Positions 34,943 through 43,721 of a DNA stretch of 64,000 bases are shown here, one piece after another. How positions within the stretch are numbered: the stretch's first letter is position 1; every line of letters begins with the position of its first letter. The position numbers and the translations under genes were made by a program. Location of the stretch: NCBI GenBank assembly GCA_944386445.1, contig CALXBD010000151.1:43600-107599 (forward strand), read 5' to 3'. The stretch is from an uncultured Clostridia bacterium. Lineage in GTDB: Bacteria; Bacillota; Clostridia; Oscillospirales; Ruminococcaceae. The notes beneath the pieces are model-generated. The model saw only the letters and a program-made list of their open reading frames with translations, made no database searches and was not told the DNA's origin.

Positions 34943-36385
34943 ATGCCATTTTCAGAAAATACGACTCTTTGGATCATCATAGGGATTGTTGTAGCAGCAA
35001 TTCTTTTGCTGATCCTTCTGTGTTGGAAACGTGTCCCGGCAGATAAAGCAATGGTTATTACCGGTTTGAAAAAACGGGTGCTGGTAGGCCGAGGCGGTGT
35101 ACAGGTGCCATTTTTGGAAACTTCCTGTACAATCTCTTTGGAATCAGTTTCAATGACAACGGATATTACAGAAGCTCCCTCCAAACAGGGAATTTTTGTA
35201 GATATTGCAGGTACAGCCGTCGTTAAAGTTGATAATCATCCGGATATGATCCTGCTGGCCGTGGAACAGTTCTGCAATGGAAATACGGAAAGAACTACCC
35301 AAAACATCCGCACGGTTGTGGAACAGATTTTGGAAGGCAAATTGAGAGGAATCGTCTCTACATTAACGGTAGAGCAAATCAACGAGGATCGTGTTGCTTT
35401 TGAGACTTCTATTGAAGAAAGTATCACCAGTGAACTGAAGGCAATGGGTCTGCGTTTGATGTCATATACGGTATTGAAGATCGCGACTCAGGGCGGCTAT
35501 TTGGAAAACCGTGCAATTCCCCAGATCGCTCAGTCTAAGGCGGATGCGGATATTGCTTCCGCAGAACGGAAACGGGATACAGAAGTTAAAACTGCCGAAG
35601 CAATTCGTGAAGGTGAAAAAGCAAAACTCAGCGCACAGGCTGAAATCGCTCAAAGCCAACGCGATAAGACAATTCGTACAGAGCAATATCGTGCAGAACA
35701 AGATAGAGCAAAAGCAGATGCTGACGTAGCATATAAACTGCAGGAAATTGAAAATAATAAAACTGTGGCAGATCGTCAGGCAGAGCTTGCTCAAAAAGAA
35801 GCAAATGTTGTGGAAGAACGTCTGGTTGCCAGTGTGAAAAAGCCTGCTGACGCTGAAAAGTATAAAACAGAGGTCGAAGCAGAGGCAAACAAAGTTAAGG
35901 CAATTAAAGAAGCTGAAGCACGTTCTGAGACAATTAAATTGGAAGCCCAGGCAAAAGCAGAGGCTCGCAGAGTAGAAGCCCAGGCTGAAGCAGATGCAAT
36001 TCGTGCCCGTGGTGAAGCGGAAGCGGAAGCTATCAAAGCGAAAGGTATTGCTGACGCGGAGGCTAAAGACCGGTTGGCAGAAGCAATGCAGAAGTACGGC
36101 GATGCTGCAGTTGTAGAAATGATTATTCAGCAGCTGCCTGAAATTATGGGTGCCGTTTCCAAGCCTATGGAACAAATCGACCATATTACTGTAATTGACA
36201 ATGGCGGTTCAGAAGGAGCTTCCAAGGTGGCTAAAACGGTTTCTGATGTAACGGCAAATGGCTTTTCCGTTCTGAAAGACCTGACCGGCATTGATTTAGC
36301 ACAAATTATGAGAAACTTTGCCGCCAAATCCGGCGGAGTATCAGAGAATGATGGTGAATCTTCTGCACCAAAAGACCTAGCCTAA
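34943..36385 (+). CDS. floT: Flotillin-like SPFH protein
   Basis: About 480 residues from ATG behind AAGGAGG. One N-terminal membrane helix (about 8-30) is followed by an SPFH domain (about 30-200, VPADKAMVITGLKKRVLVGRGGVQVPFLE) and a long Ala/Glu/Lys-rich coiled coil (about 200-390) with the flotillin EA-type repeats (for example EAQAKAEARRVEAQAEADAIRARGEAEAEAI), then a conserved tail. Bacterial flotillins scaffold membrane microdomains and influence fluidity, secretion and sporulation. It is monocistronic with no NfeD partner nearby. The symbol rests on domain architecture. Confidence 0.88.
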   Translation: MPFSENTTLWIIIGIVVAAILLLILLCWKRVPADKAMVITGLKKRVLVGRGGVQVPFLETSCTISLESVSMTTDITEAPSKQGIFVDIAGTAVVKVDNHPDMILLAVEQFCNGNTERTTQNIRTVVEQILEGKLRGIVSTLTVEQINEDRVAFETSIEESITSELKAMGLRLMSYTVLKIATQGGYLENRAIPQIAQSKADADIASAERKRDTEVKTAEAIREGEKAKLSAQAEIAQSQRDKTIRTEQYRAEQDRAKADADVAYKLQEIENNKTVADRQAELAQKEANVVEERLVASVKKPADAEKYKTEVEAEANKVKAIKEAEARSETIKLEAQAKAEARRVEAQAEADAIRARGEAEAEAIKAKGIADAEAKDRLAEAMQKYGDAAVVEMIIQQLPEIMGAVSKPMEQIDHITVIDNGGSEGASKVAKTVSDVTANGFSVLKDLTGIDLAQIMRNFAAKSGGVSENDGESSAPKDLA

Positions 36386-36422
36386 ATCGCCTATTTCAGA
36401 GTAAATATTCAATAAATACTGT

Positions 36423-36474
36423 GCCCCCACGTACCATTCGGTATGATCAACTGAATGGTACGTGGGGGCTTTTA
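36423..36474 (+). terminator. Long intrinsic terminator after the flotillin gene
   Basis: A perfect 17-bp stem, GCCCCCACGTACCATTC (36423-36439) with its complement at 36453-36469, and TTTTAT after it. It also lies beyond the cinA stop on the minus strand, where the T-tract is poor. Confidence 0.9.
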
Positions 36475-36499
36475 TACTAATAAATGTTGATGAAGTTTC

Positions 36500-37759
36500 T
36501 CAAGCGCGTTTTGCGGCTTCAATTACTTGATATAAAGCATTTGATGAGGCAATATAACGAATGTACTCCCGTGCATCGTCGTCAGTCCGCCGAATTTCCA
36601 ACGGAATTACATTTGTATAATTCTTGCTGCTGATGCCGACATATACCAATCCGACTGGTTTCCCTTCGGAAGCCCCGGGGCCGGCATTTCCGGTGACAGA
36701 AACCCCGATATCCGCTCCGGACAAGCGGCGGACTCCCTCTGCCATCTCTGCAGCAATTTCTTTTGAAACAGCTCCATAACGCTGTAAAGTTAACTCATTT
36801 ACATGCAAGACTTGCTGCTTGATTCTGTTGGAATACGCTGTTATTCCGCACTCAAAGACCTCTGATGCACCACTTACCTCTGTAATACGTTTTGCCACTA
36901 ATCCGCCGGTACAGCTTTCTGCAGCTGCGGCATGAAGCCCTTTGCGTTTCAAAATTCTTACTGCTGCTGTCTGAAGGTTGTCTACATCGATTCCGTACAG
37001 ATATTGGCCTGCTTCTTCGTTGATTCGTTTCAGGACAGGTTCCATCAAGGCCTCGGCTTCTTCCGGCTTCTGAACCTTTGCTGTAACCCGAAGCATGACT
37101 TCCCCTGTTTTAGCATAAGGGGCAACTGTAGGATTTAATGAATTTACCATCAAATCTTTCAGTCGGCTTTCCAGAGCAGATTCCCCGATTCCGAAAAAGT
37201 ATAGATTCTTTGACACCAGAGTCGCGTCGCTGTCCTTTAGCAAGATCGGAATTGCCCAATGATCAAACATGGGCTTCATTTCCCTGGGAGGACCAGGCAG
37301 CATAATCAATGTTTTTCCGTCCTGTTCGATACAGCATCCAGGAGCTGTACCATTGGGATTTTCTAAAACCGTACAATGTTCCGGCATATAGGCCTGTTTT
37401 TTGTTATTATCCGTCATAATGCGGCCGGTACGTGCAAAATACTCACAGAGACGGTCATAGGACGGTTGGTGCAGCTGAAGAGTCTGTCCAAAGTATTCTG
37501 CAATTGTTTCCTTGGTCAGATCATCATAGGTAGGCCCTAACCCACCAGTCGTAATCACGGTATCCACCCGCGAAAAAGCCAATTCCAGACTTTCTTTCAA
37601 CCGTTTGGGGTTATCCCCTACTACAGACTGATAATATAGATTGATACCCAATACTGCCATTTCTTTAGCAATATAGGCAGCATTTGTATTTACAATGTCA
37701 CCCATTAGCAGCTCAGTGCCAATACAGAGAATTTCTGCACTATGGACCTTTTGTGCCAT
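36500..37759 (-). CDS. cinA: Competence/damage-inducible protein A
   Basis: A 419-residue protein. The N-terminal MoaB/MogA-like domain (1 to about 170) has AEILCIGTELLMGDIVNTNAAYIAKEM, TTGGLGPTYDDLTKE and LPGPPREM; the C-terminal nicotinamide-mononucleotide deamidase-type domain (about 255-419) has AAAESCTGGLVAKRITEVSGAS and VTGNAGPGASEGKPVGLVYVG. Family members hydrolyse ADP-ribose or recycle NMN. It is the last gene of the tetrapyrrole operon, 46 bases after hemL, a position without an obvious metabolic link. Confidence 0.93.
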   Translation of the reverse strand: MAQKVHSAEILCIGTELLMGDIVNTNAAYIAKEMAVLGINLYYQSVVGDNPKRLKESLELAFSRVDTVITTGGLGPTYDDLTKETIAEYFGQTLQLHQPSYDRLCEYFARTGRIMTDNNKKQAYMPEHCTVLENPNGTAPGCCIEQDGKTLIMLPGPPREMKPMFDHWAIPILLKDSDATLVSKNLYFFGIGESALESRLKDLMVNSLNPTVAPYAKTGEVMLRVTAKVQKPEEAEALMEPVLKRINEEAGQYLYGIDVDNLQTAAVRILKRKGLHAAAAESCTGGLVAKRITEVSGASEVFECGITAYSNRIKQQVLHVNELTLQRYGAVSKEIAAEMAEGVRRLSGADIGVSVTGNAGPGASEGKPVGLVYVGISSKNYTNVIPLEIRRTDDDAREYIRYIASSNALYQVIEAAKRA

Positions 37760-37805
37760 ATAAAATCAGGACCTTTCTTTTGCAAATTCCGTAGTCTGAA
37801 ATGGA

Positions 37806-39095
37806 TCACTGCTCTTTCCAGAACGCTTCCGCTGCTGCGGCAGTCGCTTTGATGTCTTCTTCTGTGTGAGCTGTAGAAAGGAAGATCGCTTCAAACTGAG
37901 AAGGAGCAAAGTAAAAACCATGATCCAGCATATACAGAAAATACTTGGCAAATGCAGCTGTATCAGACTTCTTAGCGTCTGTATAATTTCGGACCGGACC
38001 GGCAGTGAAATAAACACAAGACAGCGAACCTACCCCCGTAATTGACACAGGGGTTCCCGTATGCTCAGCAGTCTTTTTCATACTATTCCGGAACAAATCG
38101 CCTAATTCATTGACTTTACTGTATATCTGCGGGTGATCCTGAAGAATTTTCAACTGTGTATACCCTGCAGCCATAGCCACAGGATTTCCGCTGAGGGTCC
38201 CTGCCTGATAAACGCTGCCTTTCGGCGAAATCATGGACATGACATCTCGTCTGCCGCCGTAAGCACCTACAGGCATACCTGCTCCAATGATCTTACCATA
38301 GGTAACCAGGTCAGCACGAACACCATAATACTCCTGGGCGCCGCCTAAAGCGAGACGGAATCCGGTAATAACTTCATCAAAAATCAAGAGTGCCCCGTTT
38401 TGATCACAAAGTGTCCGCAGTCCTTCCAAAAATCCCGGCTCTGGCGGAACTACTCCCATATTAGCCGCCACCGGCTCCACAATAACAGCAGCGACTGCAC
38501 CTTTATTCTGGTCAAAAAGAGCGGCAACACTATCCAAATCGTTGTAAACGGCTGTCAGTGTGTCCTTCGCGCAGCCTTCAGGGACACCGGCGCTGTCTGG
38601 AATTCCACTGGTCATAACTCCGGAACCTGCCTTCACCAACATGGAATCGCTGTGTCCGTGATAGCATCCAGCAAATTTAATGATCCGATCTCTTCCAGTA
38701 AAGCCTCTGGCAGCCCTAACAGCACTCATAACAGCTTCTGTTCCGGAATTGACCATCCGAATCATTTCGACGTTAGGTACCATGGAGCAAATCAGTTTTG
38801 CAACCTGAACCTCCAGTTCTGTCGCTGCTCCGAAGCTGAGCCCATTGGAAGCAGCTTCGATTACCGCCCTGCGGATCGCAGGGTGATTATGTCCCAAAAT
38901 CATGGGTCCCCAAGAACAGACATAATCTATATATTCCCGCCCATCGATGTCAAAAATTTTTGCACCATCGGCTCTGGAAATCATCCGCGGCGTACTTCCG
39001 ACAGATTGAAATGCCCGAACGGGACTGTTTACTCCTCCCGGAATATAATTCTGCGCTTCCGCAAAAATCTGCTCTGAACGTGTCACCTTAACCAA
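37806..39095 (-). CDS. hemL: Glutamate-1-semialdehyde 2,1-aminomutase
   Basis: A 429-residue fold-type I PLP enzyme making 5-aminolevulinate from glutamate-1-semialdehyde. The PLP lysine lies in VTYGKIIGAGMPVGAYGGRRDVM, preceded by LIFDEVITGFR; MVNSGTEAVMSAVRAARGFTGRDRIIKFAGCYHG is also diagnostic. It overlaps the end of hemB by 8 bases. Together with hemA it supplies the C5 pathway of tetrapyrrole synthesis. Confidence 0.97.
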   Translation of the reverse strand: MVKVTRSEQIFAEAQNYIPGGVNSPVRAFQSVGSTPRMISRADGAKIFDIDGREYIDYVCSWGPMILGHNHPAIRRAVIEAASNGLSFGAATELEVQVAKLICSMVPNVEMIRMVNSGTEAVMSAVRAARGFTGRDRIIKFAGCYHGHSDSMLVKAGSGVMTSGIPDSAGVPEGCAKDTLTAVYNDLDSVAALFDQNKGAVAAVIVEPVAANMGVVPPEPGFLEGLRTLCDQNGALLIFDEVITGFRLALGGAQEYYGVRADLVTYGKIIGAGMPVGAYGGRRDVMSMISPKGSVYQAGTLSGNPVAMAAGYTQLKILQDHPQIYSKVNELGDLFRNSMKKTAEHTGTPVSITGVGSLSCVYFTAGPVRNYTDAKKSDTAAFAKYFLYMLDHGFYFAPSQFEAIFLSTAHTEEDIKATAAAAEAFWKEQ

Positions 39096-40080
39096 TCCTT
39101 CCTTCGTCTATCCAACGGGCCAATTCCTTTGCATAATAAGTCAGCAGGATACTGGCTCCGGCCCGGAAAACCCCTGTCGCTGCTTCACAGACTACCGCTG
39201 CTTCATCGATCAGCCCTGCCTTTGCAGCTGACTTGATCATAGCATATTCTCCACTGACGCTGTATGCTGCTACCGGCAGATTAAAATTGTCCGCGACTTC
39301 TCTGACAATATCCAAGTAGCTCATAGCCGGCTTGACCATCAGAATATCTGCGCCTTCCTGAACGTCCAGTGCAGCCTCTTTGAGGGCTTCCTTCCGGTTA
39401 TGGAAGTCCATCTGATACCCTTTCCGGTCTCCAAAAGCGGGAGCAGAGCCTGCCGCTTCCCGGAACGGGCCATAAAATGCCGACGCATACTTCACCGCAT
39501 AAGACAGAATGGGTGTATCGATATATCCATGCTGGTCCAGTTCCTGGCGGATGGCCAGAATGCGGCCGTCCATCATATCGGAAGGCGCCACCATATCCGC
39601 ACCAGCCTGTACATGGGACAGGGCAGTTTTTGCAATCAACGGAAGGGTCTTATCATTATCGACCTTTTGTCCGCACAAAACGCCGCAGTGGCCGTGGGAG
39701 GTATACTCGCACATGCAAACGTCCGTGATGTAGTAAAGTTCCGGATAGCGTTCCTTTGCCCAACGAAGCGCTCTTTGAACCACTCCGTCCTCTGCGTAAG
39801 CCTGGTTGCCGACCTCATCTTTATGATCCGGCAGGCCGAAAAACATGACGCTGGAAACGCCTGCCTTCGCCACATCTTCAAGAATATCCCCGAGCCTGTC
39901 TACCGAGCAGCGCAGCTGCCCATCCAAAGAAGGGATCGGTTCCAGGATATTCTCTCCGTCCCGTACAAACAGAGGATAAATAAGGGAAGCTTTGGAAACC
40001 CGTGTCTCCCGGACCATTCCCCGAATCAGAGGATTCCCCCGCAGTCGACGAGGACGTGTAAGCATTTGTGAAACATCCAT
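39088..40080 (-). CDS. hemB: Porphobilinogen synthase (delta-aminolevulinate dehydratase)
   Basis: A 330-residue enzyme that condenses two 5-aminolevulinates. The zinc-type Cys cluster is visible in DVCMCEYTSHGHCGVLC, and the two active-site lysines in SYAVKYASAFYGPF and ILMVKPAMSYLDIV. It follows the hemC-cobA-hemD gene without a gap (start codon directly after its stop). Confidence 0.97.
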   Translation of the reverse strand: MDVSQMLTRPRRLRGNPLIRGMVRETRVSKASLIYPLFVRDGENILEPIPSLDGQLRCSVDRLGDILEDVAKAGVSSVMFFGLPDHKDEVGNQAYAEDGVVQRALRWAKERYPELYYITDVCMCEYTSHGHCGVLCGQKVDNDKTLPLIAKTALSHVQAGADMVAPSDMMDGRILAIRQELDQHGYIDTPILSYAVKYASAFYGPFREAAGSAPAFGDRKGYQMDFHNRKEALKEAALDVQEGADILMVKPAMSYLDIVREVADNFNLPVAAYSVSGEYAMIKSAAKAGLIDEAAVVCEAATGVFRAGASILLTYYAKELARWIDEGRIG

Positions 40081-42459
40081 TTAAAAAACCTCTTTTCCAA
40101 CATCAGACTCAACATATTCCAGCAGTTTCTCCACCATTGCATCCATGGAGGCCCGATTGGCCACCAGCACCTGCATACCGGCTTCTCTGGCTTTTTTGGC
40201 AGTTTGTTCCCCGATGCATAACGCTTTTACCTTGGAGACATCCATACCTTCTGCCCGGCGGAGAAATCCTTCCACTGTGGAGGCACTGGTAAAGGCGGCG
40301 AAATCCATTTTTCCGGTCAGGAACTCTTCCGGTGAAAGAACACCGTCCCCACGGAAGACAGTCCGATAAACCGGAATCTCTTCAAATACTTTTCCCGCAG
40401 CCCTTAGGGTATCCGGCAACCCCGGTGAACCTGTTTCTGCCCGAACCAGAAGAATTTTTCCATTTTCCTGAGCCAAAGCCTGCCCCAGATGGACACCATC
40501 ATAGGTTGATGGGGCTAAATCCGTCCGCAATCCATGCTTTTGAAGCTCAGCAGCCGTAGCAGCACCCACAGCTGCGATCTTGACCTGACTTAGGTCTCTG
40601 GCATCCAAGCCCATCGCGAATAGCTCCTCAAAAAAGCGGCGCACCCCTGCTGGACTGGTCAGTACCAGCCAGGAAAAGTCTGAAATTCGTTCCAATGCTT
40701 CCCGCAAAGGCAGAGGATTTTCTACAGGGACCGTTTCGATGGACGGCAGCTCAACGACTTCCGCTCCCAAAGCGGACAGCTTCTCTGTCAGCAATGAAGC
40801 CGATTCCGCAGGACGTGTCACCAAAACGCGGACGCCGCCCAAAGGACGCTGCCCGGCCCAGGCGAATTTCTCCGCTAGGCTGCAAACTTCTCCCACGACA
40901 ATGATTGCCGGGGATTCAATATTTACTTTTCTGGTATCCGCTTCAATTTTTTCCAAAGTGGACACTACTTTCCGCTGATGAGCGGTTGTTCCCTTTTCCA
41001 ATACTGCTGCCGGAGTTTTCGGATTCATTCCCGCATCTATAAGCCCGGACACAATCTCTCCAAGAGAAGAAAGTCCCATTAGAAAGATCAGCGTTCCGTT
41101 GAGGGCGGTTAGAGCCTCAAAGTCAATGGAGGGTCCCTGTCCTTTTCGGGTATGGCCGGTTATCACATGAAAAGAGGAACAAAAATCTCGGTGGGTAACC
41201 GGAATTCCATTATAGGCTGGTACCGCTACAGCAGATGTGATCCCCGGCACCACCTCAAAGGGAATCCCACAGGCACAAAGTAGTTCCAGTTCTTCCCCGC
41301 CGCGGCCAAATACAAAGGGGTCTCCTCCCTTAAGGCGAACTACCCGTTTCCCTTCCAGTGCTTTTTCCAGAAGAATCTCGTTAATACGTGACTGGGGTAC
41401 CGGATGCTCTCCGGAACGCTTTCCTACATCAATGGCTTCTGCGCAACCGGGAATTTGTGAAAGAATCCCAGGGCCGACTAGCCGGTCATAAACGACAACC
41501 TGGGCTTTTGTCAGCAGCGACTGTCCTTTTACGGTCAGCAAACCCGGATTCCCCGGGCCTGCTCCCACCAACCAGACCTTTCCAAGCCGTCCGGCCATCT
41601 TTTTAGCCAAGGCAGTTCCCAGTTGCTCCGGATGGTGTAAATCTCCGTAAATCGTTTCCTTCCGGGCATACTCACCTTCCGGGAAAAAGCCGGTCAAAGT
41701 CAGCGCCTCCCCGCAAACCTCTGCAAAAGCAGCTACCGGAGAACTGCAGCCTCCGTCTAACTCCCGGACAAAAGCCCTCTCCGCCAATGCGCAGCAACGG
41801 GCTTCCGGGTCATCGGCAGCGTCCAAAAAGGGATAATCCTCCCCTTTTCTCCCTTGAACCGCCAAAATTCCCTGTCCTGCCGCAGGAATCATTTCCTCCG
41901 TAGAAAAATACCTACTAACGCGTCCGGAAAGCTCCATCCGTTCCAATCCCGCAGCCGCCAAAACCAACGCATCATACTCTCCAGCGTCCAGCTTGGAAAG
42001 ACGTGTCAGAATATTTCCTCTGACCGGTTTTATCTGGCATTGCGGATACAACTTTTTAAGCTGCAGTGTTCTACGGGCGCTGGCGCAGCCAATAACGCTT
42101 CCGGGAGCCAATTCTTCCATGCCCTTTCTCAAGATTAAAGCATCTCTAGGGTCCCCACGTCGTGAGAAAGCAAGCAGTGGAATATCTTCGGGAACCTCCA
42201 TAGGCATATCTTTCAAGCTGTGAACAGTCAAGTCTACAGTTCCGTCCCGCAAAGCCCGATCCAGTTCCTTTACAAACAGTCCCTTTCCGCCGACCTGATC
42301 CAAGGTGCGATCCAGAATTTTATCGCCGGTGGTTTTCATTGTCACCAATTCAAATTCAACTTCCGGGTATCGTTCCCGAATCCGGTTCAATACCAGCCAG
42401 GTCTGCGCCACTGCCAATGCACTTTCACGGCTACCTACTCTGATATGCTGTTTTTCCAT
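40081..42459 (-). CDS. HemC-CobA-HemD trifunctional fusion
   Basis: A 792-residue protein of three enzymes in series. Residues 1 to about 290 are hydroxymethylbilane synthase (IRVGSRESALAVAQ; the dipyrromethane cofactor Cys228 in DGGCSSPVAA). Residues about 293-525 are uroporphyrinogen-III C-methyltransferase (VWLVGAGPGNPGLLTVKG, YDRLV, RLKGGDPFVFGRGGEE, VVPGITSA). Residues about 533-792 are uroporphyrinogen-III synthase (VRVLVTRP, VLTSPAGVRRFF, FTSASTVEGF). The product is precorrin-2 from porphobilinogen in one polypeptide. CobA-HemD fusions are known in clostridia; the added HemC makes this unusual. No frameshift or stop separates the parts. Confidence 0.95.
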   Translation of the reverse strand: MEKQHIRVGSRESALAVAQTWLVLNRIRERYPEVEFELVTMKTTGDKILDRTLDQVGGKGLFVKELDRALRDGTVDLTVHSLKDMPMEVPEDIPLLAFSRRGDPRDALILRKGMEELAPGSVIGCASARRTLQLKKLYPQCQIKPVRGNILTRLSKLDAGEYDALVLAAAGLERMELSGRVSRYFSTEEMIPAAGQGILAVQGRKGEDYPFLDAADDPEARCCALAERAFVRELDGGCSSPVAAFAEVCGEALTLTGFFPEGEYARKETIYGDLHHPEQLGTALAKKMAGRLGKVWLVGAGPGNPGLLTVKGQSLLTKAQVVVYDRLVGPGILSQIPGCAEAIDVGKRSGEHPVPQSRINEILLEKALEGKRVVRLKGGDPFVFGRGGEELELLCACGIPFEVVPGITSAVAVPAYNGIPVTHRDFCSSFHVITGHTRKGQGPSIDFEALTALNGTLIFLMGLSSLGEIVSGLIDAGMNPKTPAAVLEKGTTAHQRKVVSTLEKIEADTRKVNIESPAIIVVGEVCSLAEKFAWAGQRPLGGVRVLVTRPAESASLLTEKLSALGAEVVELPSIETVPVENPLPLREALERISDFSWLVLTSPAGVRRFFEELFAMGLDARDLSQVKIAAVGAATAAELQKHGLRTDLAPSTYDGVHLGQALAQENGKILLVRAETGSPGLPDTLRAAGKVFEEIPVYRTVFRGDGVLSPEEFLTGKMDFAAFTSASTVEGFLRRAEGMDVSKVKALCIGEQTAKKAREAGMQVLVANRASMDAMVEKLLEYVESDVGKEVF

Positions 42460-42492
42460 GATGCTCCCCGCCTTTTATGCATACTTCCTATA

Positions 42493-43707
42493 TTATACCT
42501 GATTCAGTGCCGTAAGGCAAGCCTGAAGCAGTTCCGGCGAAAGCGTTTCACGCAATCCGAACAAAAGATGGGCCACCGTTTTTTCCGCATGGTGATCGAT
42601 CTGTTCCTGCAGCTGCTCCTTTTGCTCTGCTGCCAATGGGAGCGTATGCATCGTTTTCTCCATTCGTTTCAGCATGTCTTCCGCTGCCCGGCGACTGATT
42701 TGCCGGATCAGAGGGACTGCATCTCTGAAATAATACCAGCTGCGATATTCCTCCAAATACTCCTTCAGAATAGCTTCCGCACGTTCCGCAGCAGCGGTGT
42801 TATCCGCATCTGGCCCAGCGGCTCCCAGTTGGTCGATGTCCCATACTCTCGCCCCGGAAACCTTTGCCACTTCCGGATCAATATCCCTGGGAACAGCGAG
42901 GTCAATGAAAATTCGCGGTCTTTCCGAAAGTCCTGCTGCCATTTCACCACGGACTGTAAAGTGAGGGCTTGCAGTCGCGCTGACAATTACGTCAGCACCA
43001 TCCATATATCTTGCCCGCTCTTCATAATGGATCGCGATACAGCCTTCTGGAACAGTCGCTCCACCGTATTTGTACTGGCGGAGCGTCATAAACACCCTCA
43101 TTCCGGCAGAAAGAAGCGTTTGGGCAGCAAGGTTTCCCATAGCGCCATTACCAATTACTAAAGCTGTTTTTTCCTTCAACGGCGAAAGTTCTTTTTGTAG
43201 CAATTCCAGGGTGCTTTCAGCTGCAGAACGGCGAACGGCTGTTAAACGCACTTCCGTTTTGACCTTTTTAGCAGCTGTAACCGCAGTGCGGAACAGAGTA
43301 TCCAAAGCTGTATCACTACCACCACAGCCGCGTGCAAAATCGCCTGCCTCTCCCACCTGGGTGATAATCTGATCTTCGCCGAAAAGCTGTGAATTCATCC
43401 CGCAGGCAGTACGAAACAGGTGCCTGACTGCTTCTTCGTCTTTTCGTACAGTAAGATACTTCTGATACGCTTCGGGCTCCAATCCTTTCAGATTACAGAG
43501 AAGAGAAGCTGGGTTAACCTCCTCCGATGCCCCGCTGAGCCAAAATTCGGTACGATTACAAGTGGAAAGGATAACGCAGCCTTGAGCAATATGATTCTGC
43601 CGTAGCTGATTCATTGCTGCTTCAGCGGCCGTCTTGGTAAAGGAAAAACGTTCTCGGGTATCAATCCCTGCCGCAGCATGATCGATCCCAGCCATAATTA
43701 TATTCAA
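42493..43707 (-). CDS. hemA: Glutamyl-tRNA reductase
   Basis: About 404 residues from a TTG behind GGGAGG, giving the family-typical start NIIMAGIDHAAAGIDTRERF; the longer frame runs into the upstream gene. The nucleophilic Cys lies in GCVILSTCNRTEFW, and the NADPH domain has LVIGNGAMGNLAAQTLLSAG. It reduces Glu-tRNA to glutamate-1-semialdehyde, the committed step of the C5 pathway. It sits in the cobalamin operon, so tetrapyrrole input is B12-controlled here. Confidence 0.95.
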   Translation of the reverse strand: MNIIMAGIDHAAAGIDTRERFSFTKTAAEAAMNQLRQNHIAQGCVILSTCNRTEFWLSGASEEVNPASLLCNLKGLEPEAYQKYLTVRKDEEAVRHLFRTACGMNSQLFGEDQIITQVGEAGDFARGCGGSDTALDTLFRTAVTAAKKVKTEVRLTAVRRSAAESTLELLQKELSPLKEKTALVIGNGAMGNLAAQTLLSAGMRVFMTLRQYKYGGATVPEGCIAIHYEERARYMDGADVIVSATASPHFTVRGEMAAGLSERPRIFIDLAVPRDIDPEVAKVSGARVWDIDQLGAAGPDADNTAAAERAEAILKEYLEEYRSWYYFRDAVPLIRQISRRAAEDMLKRMEKTMHTLPLAAEQKEQLQEQIDHHAEKTVAHLLFGLRETLSPELLQACLTALNQV

Positions 43708-43721
43708 AGGAAGGCCTCCCA

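Noticed and set aside
35462-36184. 240-codon minus-strand ORF
   Set aside because: Antisense shadow of the flotillin coiled coil; Phe/Cys-rich translation of repetitive Ala/Glu codons.
42220-43161. 313-codon plus-strand ORF
   Set aside because: Antisense to hemC-cobA-hemD and hemA, both well supported; no domain is recognisable.
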